Positions 1-12,653 are shown, counted from the first letter of the stretch. The stretch: DNA of 64,000 bases from Andrena cerasifolii (GCF_050908995.1 NC_135123.1:7316001-7380000), one strand, 5' to 3'. The notes: generated from the letters alone by a model not told the origin. Numbers and translations: made by a program.

Positions 1-97
1 TACGAATCCGCTAAGAAAGTCATCCAGAGAACGCGTGTAATTCGGATCTGTTCTAACGTTGATTCCTAACGCTTGGAGTTGCTCGTTTTCTTCCCCT

Positions 98-99
98 TA

Positions 100-136
<37 letters not shown>

Positions 137-1050
137 ATATATACGGGATAAAGTCCCATTAGTGTACAAGAGCAAAAACAGAGAGAAAGACAAAAAGAAA
201 AAAGAAATAGCAATACACAGCGCATACAAAAAAGCATACGATACTTAAAGTAGGTAAATGGTTCGCGCACTATAAACTCACACGCAACGAGGTTACGTAA
301 GTTTATATTAGTTTATCAAGAGCCTTGTTAGGAATAGGTTGATTCCGTGAAAGAATCAAGAGAATCGCCAAAAGCGTTTGCAGCATTACAAATACGATTT
401 ATCGGGTCGGAGAAACCGTGATTCAACTTATAAACCGATGGATAAAAGGATCGTCTCAACCGCAAAGATTTTGTAGGGGCATAAGAATTAATTAACCGAG
501 GGAGTCGAGGACGTTTTGTCATTCCATTAATCAACTTGAACACGAACAGAAAGTCAATGCGCACCCTCCTGCTTTCAAGTGATTTCAAGTTAAGCAACTT
601 CGAGACGGGCGTGAAATAGTGATCGTTATACGACATCTTACGTCCAGATTTGTTCGCAACGAGACGCAGAAATTTATGCTGCACCCTCTCTAACATTAAT
701 TTATACCTTACATAGCGCGGCCACCAAATAACCGACGCGTACTCCAGGCGAGGTCTGACAAGTGTGCGAAATAGTAATTTAAGAGTACGCGGATCCCTGA
801 AGTCTGCCGAACAGCGTTTCAAAGAACCAAGTGTCTCGGTAGATTCACCAGCAATGCGCAGACAATGTTTTGAATAGTTTAGCAGCGGTGTCAAATAAAC
901 ACCTAGATCGAGAATTTCAGAGCCGCGAGTTAAGATCGCGTCGCGAAGCTTATGGTCAAAAGATACGGGCCAGATATATAAAGAGTAATCACACTTTCGA
1001 TGGCTATCGTTCATCCACCGATCGTTTTTAGCTGCTGGGGCACTCGACAC
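98..1050 (-). mobile_element. 5'-truncated non-LTR retrotransposon (LINE) copy 1
   Basis: On the minus strand this copy has a reverse-transcriptase C-terminal region (1050 down to 328), about 170 bp of 3' untranslated sequence, a small hairpin GGGACTTTATCCC (positions 157-145) and an (AAT)n tail (about 135-98). Missing 5' sequence with an intact 3' end is what target-primed reverse transcription usually leaves. Four other copies in the window (about 2690, 18650, 57265 and 59310) end in the same way. The protein looks Jockey/CR1-like, but I cannot fix the clade by eye. The first 40 bases of the window, read on the minus strand, also encode a peptide resembling the last residues of such proteins (SLDDFLSGF). 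Copy 1 may therefore have landed in or beside an older LINE remnant. Confidence 0.85.
328..1050 (-). pseudogene. LINE reverse transcriptase, C-terminal fragment
   Basis: This is a 240-residue open frame on the minus strand. From about residue 40 it reads as the end of a non-LTR retrotransposon ORF2: an ILDLGV block, then TLKLLFRTLVRPRLEYASVIW, then LERVQHKFLRLVA, then a tail with DPINRI. These blocks are common in the thumb and C-terminal part of insect LINE polymerases. The catalytic YADD-type motif and the endonuclease domain lie upstream in full-length elements and are absent, so the fragment cannot be active. The frame is uninterrupted, so this copy is younger than the one near 59 kb. The methionine at residue 1 is arbitrary because the element is truncated. 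Confidence 0.85.
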
Positions 1051-2689
1051 GAATTAAGAAATGATGTAACCGTCTGCGCGATGCGCTGACATTCTGATAT
1101 AGATTCATCGTAGAACACGTGCCTCACGAATGATTCTACTATCAGCGTTCTACGATCTCCAATACGAAAGAATGTTAAATGCCGTGTACTTCGATCCTTC
1201 TATCAGCAGGCTCGAAAAAGCAACACTCGATTGGAGATACTATCGGGCTTAGAAAAAATAGATCCGATTATCGTAAACGCGCGGTCTCGATCTTCGGGGG
1301 ACACGCTGCCATCGAGCGATTGAAACCTTCTCGCGGGTGCACTGTCGTGAACGATACTACCGCGATCTAAATTCCTAGATGACCAGCACCCAAGTGATAC
1401 CATCGATAAACTATGGTTAGGTACAAAGTTCGCTGGACCTTTTGCCTGTGCAATTTAATACGTATGTAAAAAGGGCAATAAAGATGCAATAATAATATTA
1501 ATAATAATAATAATAACAAATCAGAGGATGCTAGACTTTTCTCACAACAACACACCAATCGCTCATTGATCCTGAACCCCCCCAAGCGCGTTACGCTCCG
1601 CAACGTCTTGCGTCACTTGTTTCCCCGCTTTCGCTAAGGAAGGAACAAACAACGAGCGTGAAGTTCACGTTCACGCTACCGCGGCCGGGCCTCCGAGAAC
1701 CCTTGGGTCCCATGGAAATTAACGAAATTCGAGGAAGCAAGAGGGTCGGACGTAGATGGTCGAGGCGCCACGTAACACTTACCAGGTAACGGGGATAATT
1801 CCGCCGTCACGAAATACAGGCCACGATTAGAAAGGCCCCGGCGGTTGACGCGTTGGAGCACACGGAACGCCATTGTGGCCCGCTTCGTTGCTCCTTCGCG
1901 CGCTCCTCCGTCCACAGTCTAGTTTCAGCAAAGTAGGCCTCGTCGCTGCCTACTATCCGTGCCACTTGACCCCGATACTGTCGTGCCACTTCTCTTTCGC
2001 CGGTATCCTTCGTCCTGAGCCACCGATGCCCCAACCCCTCCCGCGGGCGATCGCCAGCAGCGAGGGCTTCGTCGACTGTGCTTCGCTTTTATTTACCAAA
2101 CGCGGCTGACTATGCAGCAGGAGCTCGGCGCAGCTTAGGAGCCTGGAGGTGGTGTGTTCTTTGCTTCGCCTCCCTTCGCTTGCTGGGGATCCCGGCAGAC
2201 TCAACAACCGATCGGCCCTCCTCGTCTGGGTAACGGAAATAATAGCGGTCTCGCGCGCGCCTGGCGTAAACACGAGGAGAAACTCCCCGAGGAAAGAGTC
2301 GTCTCGAGGGAAACGCGTGGGCGAGGCAGACATTGTCCACCTGGAGCAGCGATGCATCACGAGCCTGGGATCCCTGGCCTTTTATGCACTCGATGCACCC
2401 GCGAGATGCACCGATTCCGGGAACAATGCAGCGAAACCTGGGGAAACATTCGTTAGCCTTACTTGGCCGAGACAGTGGCTCCGCGATATGGGCATGGTGG
2501 GTGCAACGGGGACCATCTATGAGGAAACGGGCAGAGCTTTTTCTCGTTAATCTTATTATTTGTCCCAGATCACCATAGATACCTCGAGACTCCTAGGATC
2601 TCCTCGGTTCTCGAAGACTGGAACTTCTCCAGCTTACTACCGCAGTAATCCCGCGAGAAGTGGTCAGATTTAATTCCAACGTGTCCCAG
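1051..2689. other. Spacer between LINE copies, no gene seen
   Basis: This GC-rich sequence has several short overlapping open frames on both strands and none resembles a known protein. At about 1478-1517 an AATAAA-like stretch is followed by (AAT)n. This could be the 3' tail of another LINE fragment on the plus strand, but it lacks the GGG/CCC hairpin of the other copies. Confidence 0.4.
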
Positions 2690-3370
2690 AATTAAGAGAG
2701 AACACTTGGTATCGTACTACGTTTTTCCAATGATTTTCATTCAATTCACACACTAAGATCGCTATATATTACCCTTGTTCGTCTCTTGATAGAATACGCT
2801 TCGATTATACGGTCTCCGAAACGCTTTAATCACGAAATCATGCTTGAGAGAGTGCAACATAAATTTCTCATATTTTGTTCATATAAGCTGAAGAACCCTA
2901 TGTCAATATTCGATCGTGATTACTCTACAATATTAAACACAGTCAACCTCGAAACATTAGCTGCACGTAGAAGAATATCCGACCATTTCTTTATTTTTAA
3001 TTTAACCAATAACCATATCGATCGTCCCTCTCTTCTTATGCAAATCAATTCCCACGCACCTGAACGCGCATTGAGTTCTAGAGCAGGACTGCAACCACTT
3101 AAATCCAGATCTACATATGGATTAATTAATCCAATAAATCGAATTATTGCTGACTCTATTACTCTCTATAATAGTATTGATTTCTTTAATGGATCTGCGC
3201 ACACCTTTAAAAGACAGTTACGTAGGATTATCGGATAATGTCTTATCCGGTGTACCATGTAATTTAGCGTGTCTATCTTTTGTTGTATCAGGTAAAGGTT
3301 CTTTTTCCTTTGTAAACATTTATGTAAACAGGGCTTCGGTCCGTTTATTAATAAATAAATATATAAATTA
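2690..3370 (+). mobile_element. 5'-truncated LINE copy 2
   Basis: Plus-strand LINE fragment: a reverse-transcriptase C-terminal frame ending at 3238, about 90 bp of 3' untranslated sequence, a hairpin GGGCTTCGGTCC at 3331-3342 and a TAAATAAATA-type tail to about 3370. The hairpin loop is TTCG closed by a C-G pair, the classic stable UUCG tetraloop once transcribed, and the stem contains a G-U pair. The tail is TAAA-rich rather than AAT-rich, so this copy belongs to a sister subfamily of copies 1, 4 and 5. The 5' boundary is approximate because homology fades near 2690-2730. Confidence 0.8.
2729..3238 (+). pseudogene. LINE reverse transcriptase, C-terminal fragment
   Basis: This is the same region of the polymerase as in copy 1. 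It reads DFHSIHTLRSLYITLVR, then IEYASII, then MLERVQHKFLIF, and ends with INPINRI and a short basic tail before the stop at 3236-3238. No in-frame stop interrupts it from about 2729. Conserved proline and leucine positions of the LVRP block are changed (LVRLLIEY), showing divergence. It is truncated and lacks every catalytic domain. There is no credible start codon. Confidence 0.85.
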
Positions 3371-3371
3371 C

Positions 3372-6300
3372 AACCGAGTTCAGAGTCGAGGAAACAGTGG
3401 TGTCCGCTTTAACCCGAAATCGAGAATTCCCCTTCTGATTTGCAGGCTTACAGTCAGATCTAAATCAGGCCCCGGATGCCCCGCGAGGAGCAAATGGTCG
3501 GAGCTAGATGCAACGCGTGGCAGAATTGTCCATCGGACTGGCTCGTGCAACGATCGATAAACCGTTGGCGGGGTAAAGCGTTGATCGTGTCGTAAAACAC
3601 GGTGGACGGCGATCGACGTGGAAGAGGAAGGCCAGCTGGCCCTGAACTTGAATTCGGCACAGTGGCTCGAAACGAGCCTCGACTCCATTCGACCAGGGTT
3701 CAATGCCTTCGAAAGTTTTCGAGAGAGTCCCCCCTCGCGCAGCGGTAGCTCTCTCGAAATTCCACGGCGCCTGACGATTGTATACATCATCCAGCGTTAC
3801 ACGGCGGCGGACGTGCGTGAATTACGCATCGCCGATTGCGATTTCGAAACCCTCCGCCAGTTCATTGCCACCTGGCTGCGGCTACACGCCCGCGCGTGCC
3901 TTCTATTTACACGGTCCACGCTTATCTAGGGTTCGATCGTTGGGTCGCAGCAGATCGGGACCATCTCCGAGGTACCGCTGTCGAAATCGTCGCGGATCGG
4001 CGCAGAGTTGGGAGAGAACGTTGCAGGAGGAGATTCGCAAGTGCTCCAGCGGAGAACTTTGAAGGAGGAGATGTTGGTGACTGCATTGCGGCTGAATTTC
4101 TAACGTAGGGTATTGGAAGATGGTGTACCGGTTCAAAGTGTCAACGCGTGGGAACCCTTAATTCGCTATAATCTTTATTGAATTCTAAAGAGAAGACACC
4201 ACAGCAGTGATCGGTGGGAATGGGAGAAGAAAGCAGCTACCTGCTAAAAAGCCTGCAGCGCATAAAATAGTAGACGGTTCTTTGTCCACCATCCGAGCAT
4301 CGATCATAGGTACCAAATTTCATGAACAAAGAGCTAAAAGGTGCACAAGTAAATTCTCACGCATCAATTATTAGGGTGATAAACTAACACCCTGACTAAC
4401 TAAGGATGATCCTCCAACATGATACCGCCTTAAGGCGGCTACCGGCCAGGCCTCACTTCCCAGTTGTAAATTATTTTTAGCTTTCAAATCTTTATTCCAC
4501 GTACGGTGTCGGGAAGTATTTTATTCGATTTTTTAATTTCACAAATAATATTCGCAGCATGCTTAGCTCAAAAATGCACTAGATTCCTGTCAAATCGAAA
4601 CGTCAGATTGACATGTTTCTTAGGCTAATATATGCGGTGTGGCAATACTGTTAAGGCTGGCAACTAAGAATTCCGAAGAAAAAAATTATAGGCTACCAAC
4701 TCCTGGATTAAACAGGTGCTCGCCTTAATTCAGGCGTATGCACTAGAGGGTTAAACAACTCCAGCGCGGCGACCAGCAAGAAAAGGCTAAAGCCTCGTAA
4801 CTCTACCGTTCTCCAGAGCCGTTGAGCAGCGGATCCTGTCGATTCACTGTTCCGCCGTGAACTTGAACGCTAGTCGGTAGTTCGTCACGAATGAACGGTG
4901 ACTCTCTCCCTCTCTCGGCCCCTCTGGACGCAGGGAGCAGAGAGCGGTTCACTCCACTTTCTCCGTGGAACCGCGTCCCGCGGAATCCAGCGACGGTCGG
5001 CCGCGCTTTTCACATTCTTTTTGCGGGGTACTCGGGGGACACGCGGCTGGCGCGATCGGATATGACGTGAAAATCCCGCGGCGGTTTCACGTTCGAGATC
5101 AAAACTTTCTCCTGGAGGTGAGCAGACGGGTGCAAGCGGAGGATAGAGGCGGGCGAGTGCGCCGCGGTAGAAGTGGGTCGGTCGCAGTGAAAACGTCTCT
5201 CGATTATCGGGCCGCAGCGCTCGCCCTTCCTCGCGGATCGCCGCGTGGGCCCACTTCCTGGACCGAGCCCTCTGCCCGCGTCGGCCACTGGGCCCAGAAT
5301 CGCGGGGATTATCGCGACAGAGTGGGAGGAAGTAGATTGCGGTGACGTCGAGCACGGAAAGTCTCTCCAGCGGTTCCCGAGGGCAAGGATCTCGCGGGGG
5401 ATCGCGCGTAGCTGCCCGTGGGTAGAAACACGGTGCTCGCAACAGTTTCGCCGAAGGAACGGGCAAGGTAAATCGCAGGCGAGGGAGAGCAGCTCCGATG
5501 ATCGTGGGTAGATCTAAACGCGATCTAACCTCGAAAACGTTACGCGATAATGGTACTTTTCCGCTGCCGGTCGATCCACCGCGGCTGAGATTAGAAATCT
5601 CGAGGGGGAACGGAACGATAACTGGCTTCCCGTCACGAAAGCCACGCCGTCGCAGTCTCCGCGGCTCCTCGCCAGAGGAGAGCGACGGAGCAGGCGCGCT
5701 CGCGCCGATCGGTCGAAAGCGCAATTTTCCTTGGCCGTGGCGCAGGCTGCGCCGATCATTTTCTCCCGGCAGATTGTCTCACAACGATTACCTAAATGAT
5801 TATACATCCGCTGCCACTTTCATCGCGACTAATTCGCGCCGGTATTACCCGACAGTTACTCCTCTCGGCGTAAAAGGAGAGTGCACCTCCGCAACGGCGC
5901 GCCGCGCGGGAGAAACACAGCCGCGGCTGGAGAAAGTCTTTTTTCCATTTCTCCCGGCGGCGCGAGGCGATTTTTCCCATGGCTGCCCTCGATCGACGTC
6001 TCGTGAAAATTCACTTCGTCCTCCGTGGGATGGGACGGCAAAGGGAAACGGATAGAAAGCTGGCTCTGCTATGAAAGACGTTCGACCAGGAATCACTTGA
6101 AATTGGAGAGGAATTACTGAATCCGAACGCGTCGCGCAGGAAAATCCTCGATACGAATTATTCTCCGGGGATCTGATTTCGAAGCTGATCCTGAATTAGA
6201 GGCGCCTCGGTGCCACGGCTAACGAAGAGAAAGGTTCTCTCTAATTGGAATTCTCCTTTTCGCGGCGTTCCCACCTCCCTCGATCCCTGTTTGCAGTAAC

Positions 6301-9012
6301 CGCGAGTAATTCTCTGGTAACAGCAGCAGGTAAGCGATGAAAGTGCAGCGGACGTATAACCACTTGGGTAATCGCGGCGGGAGATATCCGAAGTGAGAGG
6401 CCGTCGGATGTCCGACTCGGTCCGTCGAATCGGGACCAGTCGGCGAACGTTGGTCGATTTGTTGGTCGGTTGCCGGCGAAACGGAGATTAGAAACGGTGT
6501 CGTTTCACGAGCGGAGGAAAAATAGCCTTCGCTTGTTGCTTTTGCCCCGACAGCAGACTGTCGACGATATTTCTTCGTCGAAAACTACGCTTCGTTGCTG
6601 TTACGGGTGTCGATGAGATCTCCCTGATAGAAATAAATGGATCACTCTGACAATGAGTGCAGCCCGCGTAGATCTGACCGCCGCTGAAAAATCGCTGCTG
6701 CGATCGGCGATTTGAAAAATCCTCGGCTCGGGACGGGCAGATCGGTTGAAAAATTGCGAGAGAGAGGAAACTGGACGTGCATCGTCCCCTTCCTCCGCCC
6801 TGTTCCACCGTGCCCTTCCCCCTCCCTCGCCCCGTCACCCACGGGACGCGTAACAACCGACACGCGATGCACTTTCATGAAACTTTCAGCTTTCCATCGG
6901 CCGCGATACGAGCGGAATGGAAAAGAAACCGCGTCTCCCACGTCGTTTGCCCAGGTCGCCCCGATATCCCTCCGTTTCTGCGTTGAAAATTAACGCGTCC
7001 CCCTAACGAGGCCGCGCCTAATCGCCCCCGGTGCGTGCATTCATTGTTCACCGTGAACAGCCGAGTGAAAATCCCTGGAAAGTCGCGGCTGCGCGCCTCT
7101 TTTCTCCCGGCGCTTAATCGGCCGACCTTGGCGAAGTTTCTACTGCGTTTCTCCCGTTCATTGAAATATCAATTACGGTGCACTGAATTTTACGATCGCC
7201 TCGGTAAAGGCGAAGTGGGGGAGGTCGACGACGAGCGGGAGGGCGAGAATAAGTGGATACTTTCCAACAGTACTGGTTTCACGACTGATCGAGAGATCCC
7301 TGTGGTTGGCGATGTTTCTTCTCGATGCTTCTCCGGTGGGGAGAGGTTTGAGAATAGGGACGTGGAATTGATGAGTATCAGCCTCGATTAGAAGCCGGGG
7401 AAGGGAAGATTGGCGGAGGTGTGCGGAGATCACGGAGGTGACTAAGACAATGGTCGATGATCGTGAAGGTTCGCTGGATGATTCCTAAGCCTGGGATGAA
7501 GTTTATGCATCCGCGTTAGAGGAACATTTACGGGGTACTTCGGGCGGTGTCGGAGAAGATTCACCGTCGGCATGTTTTCGGCTGGAGAGCTAGCTCTACG
7601 CGGTGGTCTCTCCTCTTTCCCGTTGCCCTTTCCAACGGTTTCGAAACTCGATGGACTCGTTCGAGTGGACGTGACACTATCAGTGTCGGAAGCGATCGGC
7701 TAAAGAGAAAGAGAAAGGTGAAGTGCACGCAGCACCGCCGTGCACGTCCGGTGAAGAAAGTGCAACGATGACGTCTGCGCCCACCTCATCTACCTAGCGA
7801 TGGCAACGACTCCTTCGCGATGTTCGAATAATTCTAATGCACAGTTACCGCGGCAAGTCCACTCGAACACCGATAGCTTTACGGTGACATAACAGCGCGC
7901 CGAGAATCATCAGCTGTCGCAACAAAGAATACCTCTCGACAACGCATTTCCTTCCCTCTATCAATAGCTTCGAGCACGTCGTCAATTTCAACGAGTGCTC
8001 AATCTCGACGGGTACTCCTAGTCTACTCTGGTAGCAAGAAACGGTGACGCATCGCTAGTTTCTCAAACGATCGTCCGGATCGGTCCCATCGCTACTCAGA
8101 TATTCCCACCTCAGCCACCACGGCCACCTCCACCTTGAAGTACCTTCACGTGCCACCTCCTCTACCTTCTTCCCCCCTCGCACACACTCTCTCTCTCTCT
8201 CTCTGTCACTCTGCCTCTGGTCGCCCAGTCCTCTGGACGAAACCCTGAAACCACGAGGAGAGACCAGACCTACCTCAAGAAGTTCATGCGACCTGAATCG
8301 CCGTGCCGAGCCTTATGACGAGGCACTTTGCCTGCAGAAAATATGCGTCCCGAGCAGCGGAGCTTTACGCAACAGATAGCTCGCGGCGCGATCCGGCGCT
8401 GGTCAACCATTATTCGCGATGATGCTGGTGTTTCTCGTTCGATCTCGCGGTACTTCGCCATTTCGCGCATGCTTCCAGTGGAGACGAAATAATCGCCGAT
8501 CGATCTACTAACGAAGTAGATGACAAACCTTTCGGTATGGCCAATTCCGTGGGAGAGATAGTAATTCGATTTTATAATATTCGACGGACTGTCCCGGGTG
8601 GAGGTAACTGTGTTTGCAATGGACGTCCACTGCGGGGTCCTCCGAAGCAACGATCGGGATCGGCCGCGGCGATCGTGGCAACTGGAACGCGGCCGAGTTG
8701 GCTTATTTTGCTCGCAAATCGCTCGCGTCGGATTCAATTACCTCCCCCGGCGGTTTGCATTTCGCGGTTTTAGTGTGTCACGTGAAAGTTCCGCCGCGCA
8801 TCGCTTCGATTCTCGGCGCCCGCGCCCCCCCCCCGGTAACGGTTTCGAATCGACGAAACGAGGCTACCGGCGGAAAAATCGCAGCAACGCCTTGCCTAGA
8901 AAGTTGACCACATCCCAGGCTCGACTTCTAACCTGCAACATTCTCATCTACCAACTGAAATCCTGCGAGCTTTCAGACGTCGTCCCGTTCGCCAGGAATC
9001 AGATTCAATAAG
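3372..9012. other. Long GC-rich stretch, no gene recognised
   Basis: Open frames of up to 279 residues occur here (4885-5724 minus, 5498-6055 plus). They overlap frames on the opposite strand, are rich in Arg, Pro, Ser and Gly, and show no domain. I read them as products of high GC content. The 4140-4790 part is more AT-rich and may be an old degraded insertion. It contains a perfect 14-base palindrome CCGCCTTAAGGCGG at 4425-4438. A (CT)n microsatellite lies at 8188-8204 and a C-run at about 8826-8836. Confidence 0.5.
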
Positions 9013-9103
9013 GCGGTCTCGATGAAAATCATATCCGCGAGCGTCCACACTGACAAGTCGGACGGGTGTGGACGCTCAGGGATGTGATTTTGATCGGGAC
9101 CGC
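9013..9103. ncRNA. Long near-perfect hairpin, microRNA-precursor-like
   Basis: Positions 9013-9050 pair with 9066-9103. By hand I count 35 of 38 positions paired, including two G-U pairs, with mismatches at 24/92, 37/79 and 38/78 of the 9000 block. The loop is 15 bases (9051-9065). The best-paired part is GAGCGTCCACAC against GTGTGGACGCTC next to the loop. Stem and loop size suit a Drosha/Dicer substrate, and a looser lower stem seems possible outside the core. I do not recognise a known microRNA seed. A very short foldback transposon or a hairpin siRNA locus would look the same. The strand is undetermined because both RNAs would fold. Confidence 0.45.
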
Positions 9104-11854
9104 ACCGATAGTGTGGATCTGGCCTAAGAAGGCTACGGAGCTCCCGCAGCACTCTCTAACTGACAAGATTCGTTTCGGTTGGAATAGGTCTGGGTTGACT
9201 AGATCGCAAGCGAGTTGGGTCAGTGTCGTTGACTGCGACACGGATGTTGGGGCCTAGGGAGCGGAGATCTGTGATCCAGATAGCAATTAGATCGATTAGA
9301 GCTGTCTGCTCTGCGTTAGCTACGGTGGACAATTTTCCAATTGTCCCATTGCTGCTTCGTCTGATAATCGTCGCGGTGGCTGTTCCCTGTTCTCGGGCAG
9401 ATAAGACGAAGTTCCCTTCGGACCTCTTCAACGCTTGGTAATGACACTCGGACCCGATCGCGTCCTCCGAGCGGCGCCTTATCGCGCGACGTTCCAAATC
9501 CGGCGTCCATCTAGCCGCCCCCGAAGTTTTCAGCGACACGTCGGCGGACAGTAGCCGTGGTGGTTATCGTTGATCGGCGCGATCCGAGAGACCGATAGCG
9601 ATTCTGAGGCCTGAAGCTCCGGGTGGACGCGCGTGATTACGCAACGTGCGTGGCTAGAAGATCCGTGGATCGTTCGTTCGTTCATAGGTTTCGTTGGACA
9701 ACGGCCTTCGAGGAAATAGGCCAGCCGATACACGGAGATAACAATTACTAGCTGATACTAGCCTCTCGGAGGCGCACGGGTGGCGAGCAAACGGTCGTCA
9801 CGTTGGAAACTGATACGCTTCACCGTGATCCCAGTAATTACGTAACGGAACGGAGCTGTACGGGATACGTATCGCAAGGCCTACCACGTGCCGCAACCTA
9901 CGGTCTCTTAAATCAAACGCAGAGAATAAACGCAGTTCCATATGAATGGCAACGCCTCGAGTCGCCTCGAACGTGGCGCGAAGCGTGGCGGAGGATTCTG
10001 CGGACCCTCGGCCGACTCTTGCCAGCCGTACTTTTATTCAAGAACCAGCGATAAACGAATCTAGAGCGCCGTTACTCCGAGCCACTATCTCCTAAGAGGG
10101 TGACTCCGACGATCAGGCTGCTGCTTCCATAATAGGAGAACAAATCCAGCTGCTTTATAGACTCGCCCGGATTTCGGGCCCGCGGAGAGAACACAATGAA
10201 CAGGAATCGGCTGGAACGCGCTGCAGCGCGAAGTCCAAGGAGTTCAAGAAAGTCCCCTGTGACGTAAATGCTAACGACAGCTCGTAAAGTTTACGAGAAG
10301 ACACATATAGATAAGGTATCGCGTTTATAAGCATTAATTACTTTAAAATTCGTCTGTTTCCCTGCGCCGAGGCTCCTTTGCGCGCAAATAGTGCATAAAG
10401 AATTGACATTAACCAGGAACAATGGACAGTAAATACAAATGAGTCGATAATATTGCTCGCGGCGACTGAAGGCGTTCATATTTATGGGAACGCGGTTGCG
10501 TGCATCCGTCGATCAAGGATTGCCAAGCTTAATTCGCTACATAAACCTACAAGCACTGTAGCGCTCGGTAAGCGACAGCCAGAGTCGTGGACGAAATTTT
10601 AGGGAAGCTGGCGTTCGAATGGAAAATCATAGACGTCTCAACGACGGAAGGAGGATCATCCGACTGGGGAAAAGATCGTCCCGACTCTCCGGACTGGTGT
10701 GGAAGGCCGGCTATCAGAATCGCAATGGGCCTCGGAGGTAAGGCTGATTCTTGGTTCGGCCATTTAATTCAGGTGCAGAGCGATGAATCAACCGCGAGCT
10801 GATAATTGGTGCACACGTAATCCACGGCTTATTGATGATGCCGTTCGGCTGTTTCGCCGACGGTGTCGCGTCGAAATGTTTTCTGTTATTGAAATCGCTC
10901 GGGCATTTAATCAGCAGCTGGTTTAACCGGCACGATAATAAGCGTGGCTTACTATCGATGCTGCGCTTACGATTCCGTTACGGGGATTGTTTATCGGCGA
11001 TTAGAGGAGCGTGCAACGTGATATACGAAACGGATGTCCTGCACGTGGTAGCCAGGGATCGTGGCGCGACTGACCAGGAGGCGATATCTAGCGATAGGGC
11101 GGCGATACAGGGTACGTGGAATTTGAAAATGAGCGGAGATAGCGGAGCAGCAGGATCGTTACTAGAGAAGCCTGAAGATTCGATTAGACCCCGGCTCGGG
11201 GCCGAATCTGGTCGGAACCAGTAGCCTCTCGAAAACAGCGCGACCGATAGAAAACTGCTCCCCTTCCGCCCCTTTAGCTGGATGCCCCGCGCGGAAAGAA
11301 TCGCGGCCGATTCGTAATCGGTTTCGCCACGATTTAAACGATCGTTTATCGTCGTTAGCTGGTAGAATCAGAGACGTAACTGTCGCGTTGCGTCACCGAT
11401 ACGTTGTACGTACGTTAGTTGGCGAGCGCGTCCAAGGAGCCATGAAAATGATCTAATCGCCCGCTTAGCAAATAGTGGCGATAGTGGCCGATTGCGTGCA
11501 GCCGCTGCGTGACTTTTTGTAACGACTGTGATTGTGAGTTACGGAGCTCGATAGCGGCGGCTCGCGCTCGTAATCGGGGCAATTTCATAACTGTGAATCG
11601 GACTGAAAACTACAGGCCTGTTAATTTCGTAAGCGTTCGAGAGGACGCGTCGCTGGGACGCGATCCAGCCGCTCCGGATATGCCCCCGGGGCGTCTCGTT
11701 GTGGAAAACTTGGAGCGCGTTGGGCAATCGCGCTCTTGCAAACGAATGAATAATTGATCATTTCGCGGTACCTTTCTCGCGCCTGTGCGCCTCGTTTTGC
11801 AGCTGGAAATAGAATCGCGGAAGGGAATATCCAGCTCGCGACCTGCCTTTTAGA
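9104..11854. other. Unique-looking DNA, nothing recognised
   Basis: This is mixed-GC sequence with short overlapping frames on both strands. None resembles a known protein, and I saw no repeat, RNA gene or splice-bounded exon. Confidence 0.4.
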
Positions 11855-11915
11855 GATCAATGAATTCTGCAGCATGTATCCAGCCGATCAATGAATTCTG
11901 CAGCATGTATCGAGC
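11855..11915. repeat. 31-bp direct tandem duplication (two copies)
   Basis: The unit starting GATCAATGAATTCTGCAGCA occurs at 11855 and again at 11886, so the period is 31 bp. The copies differ by about one base near the end (ATCC against ATCG). The second copy runs directly into the left end of the foldback element that starts at about 11909, so the duplicated unit includes the first bases of that inverted repeat. Confidence 0.85.
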
Positions 11916-12298
11916 CCGCACACGCCGATTTTTATGAGAGTCTGCAGGTTTGCGGAACGGTGAAAAATATTTGACACGTGCCTTTTGTTATCGGCAATCG
12001 TGCATGTCGAACGGGCGAAAACAGCTCCTGAAGATGAGGGTTGAAAGCGTATCTTCTGGAATATCTTGAGAAATATTAGGCGTAGGGTTTTTTTAAGCGT
12101 TGGTATTTAAAGACAAATCCAACCCCCTGCTCAGTTTTTGCGAGAAATATTCAGAAAAATGTGTTTTCGACCCCCAAAGTGTTTCTTTTTACTCCTTCGA
12201 CGTGGTCGATTACCGATAACAACAGATACCTGTCAAATATTTTTCACTATTCTGCAAATCTGCGGAGCCTCGTGAAAATCGGCATGCGTGGGTTCGAT
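11909..12298. mobile_element. Foldback/MITE-like element, about 390 bp
   Basis: Left arm (11909 to about 12010) and right arm (about 12192-12298) are inverted copies of roughly 100 bp. Shared blocks include GTGAAAAATATTTGACA and TTGTTATCGG, and the ends read ATCGARCCC. The middle is about 180 bp and non-coding. No clear target-site duplication can be read at the ends, so the superfamily is open. The element ends 40 bp before the Tc1-like transposon. Confidence 0.75.
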
Positions 12299-12337
12299 GT
12301 GTCCTCTCATTAAGAGGAGAGCATTCGTCCGTGGCTA

Positions 12338-12653
12338 CAACCCCTGACAATAAGTTTGGAACCAAACGCAAAAATACGAAATTAACGAGAAACAATATTT
12401 TTTATGTATAATATGCAACAGTATATATATGAAACGCGTGGTAATGTTAAATTGGTCTATTTTAAAGTAAATGCACCAAAAATGATTAAGAATTTTGTTT
12501 ATTATATAATACAAAATATGGAAGAAACAAAATTTGTCTGGGAAATAAGTATGGAACGGACCGATGTTCTGGGAAAAAGTATGGAACAATATGAATTTGC
12601 AAAGAGATTAACAATAATGTTTTCAGTATTTATATTACCTAGTATTTTCTGAC
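12338..12653 (+). repeat. Left terminal inverted repeat of the Tc1-like transposon
   Basis: This repeat is inverted relative to 13619-13909. Matching blocks include AATAAGTTTGG at the tip and GGAACGGACCGATGTTCTGG in the inner half, ending at CCTAGTATTTT. A roughly 30-base segment here repeats the nearby AAGTATGGAAC and is missing from the right arm, so it is probably a local duplication. Confidence 0.88.

Noticed and set aside
4139..4613. LTR bounded by TGTCAA and TTGACA
   Set aside because: Flanking 5-mers (CAAAG and TGTTT) do not match and no second copy exists in the window.
4885..5724. 279-residue minus frame
   Set aside because: It overlaps several open plus frames, has no family signature and no splice or start evidence.
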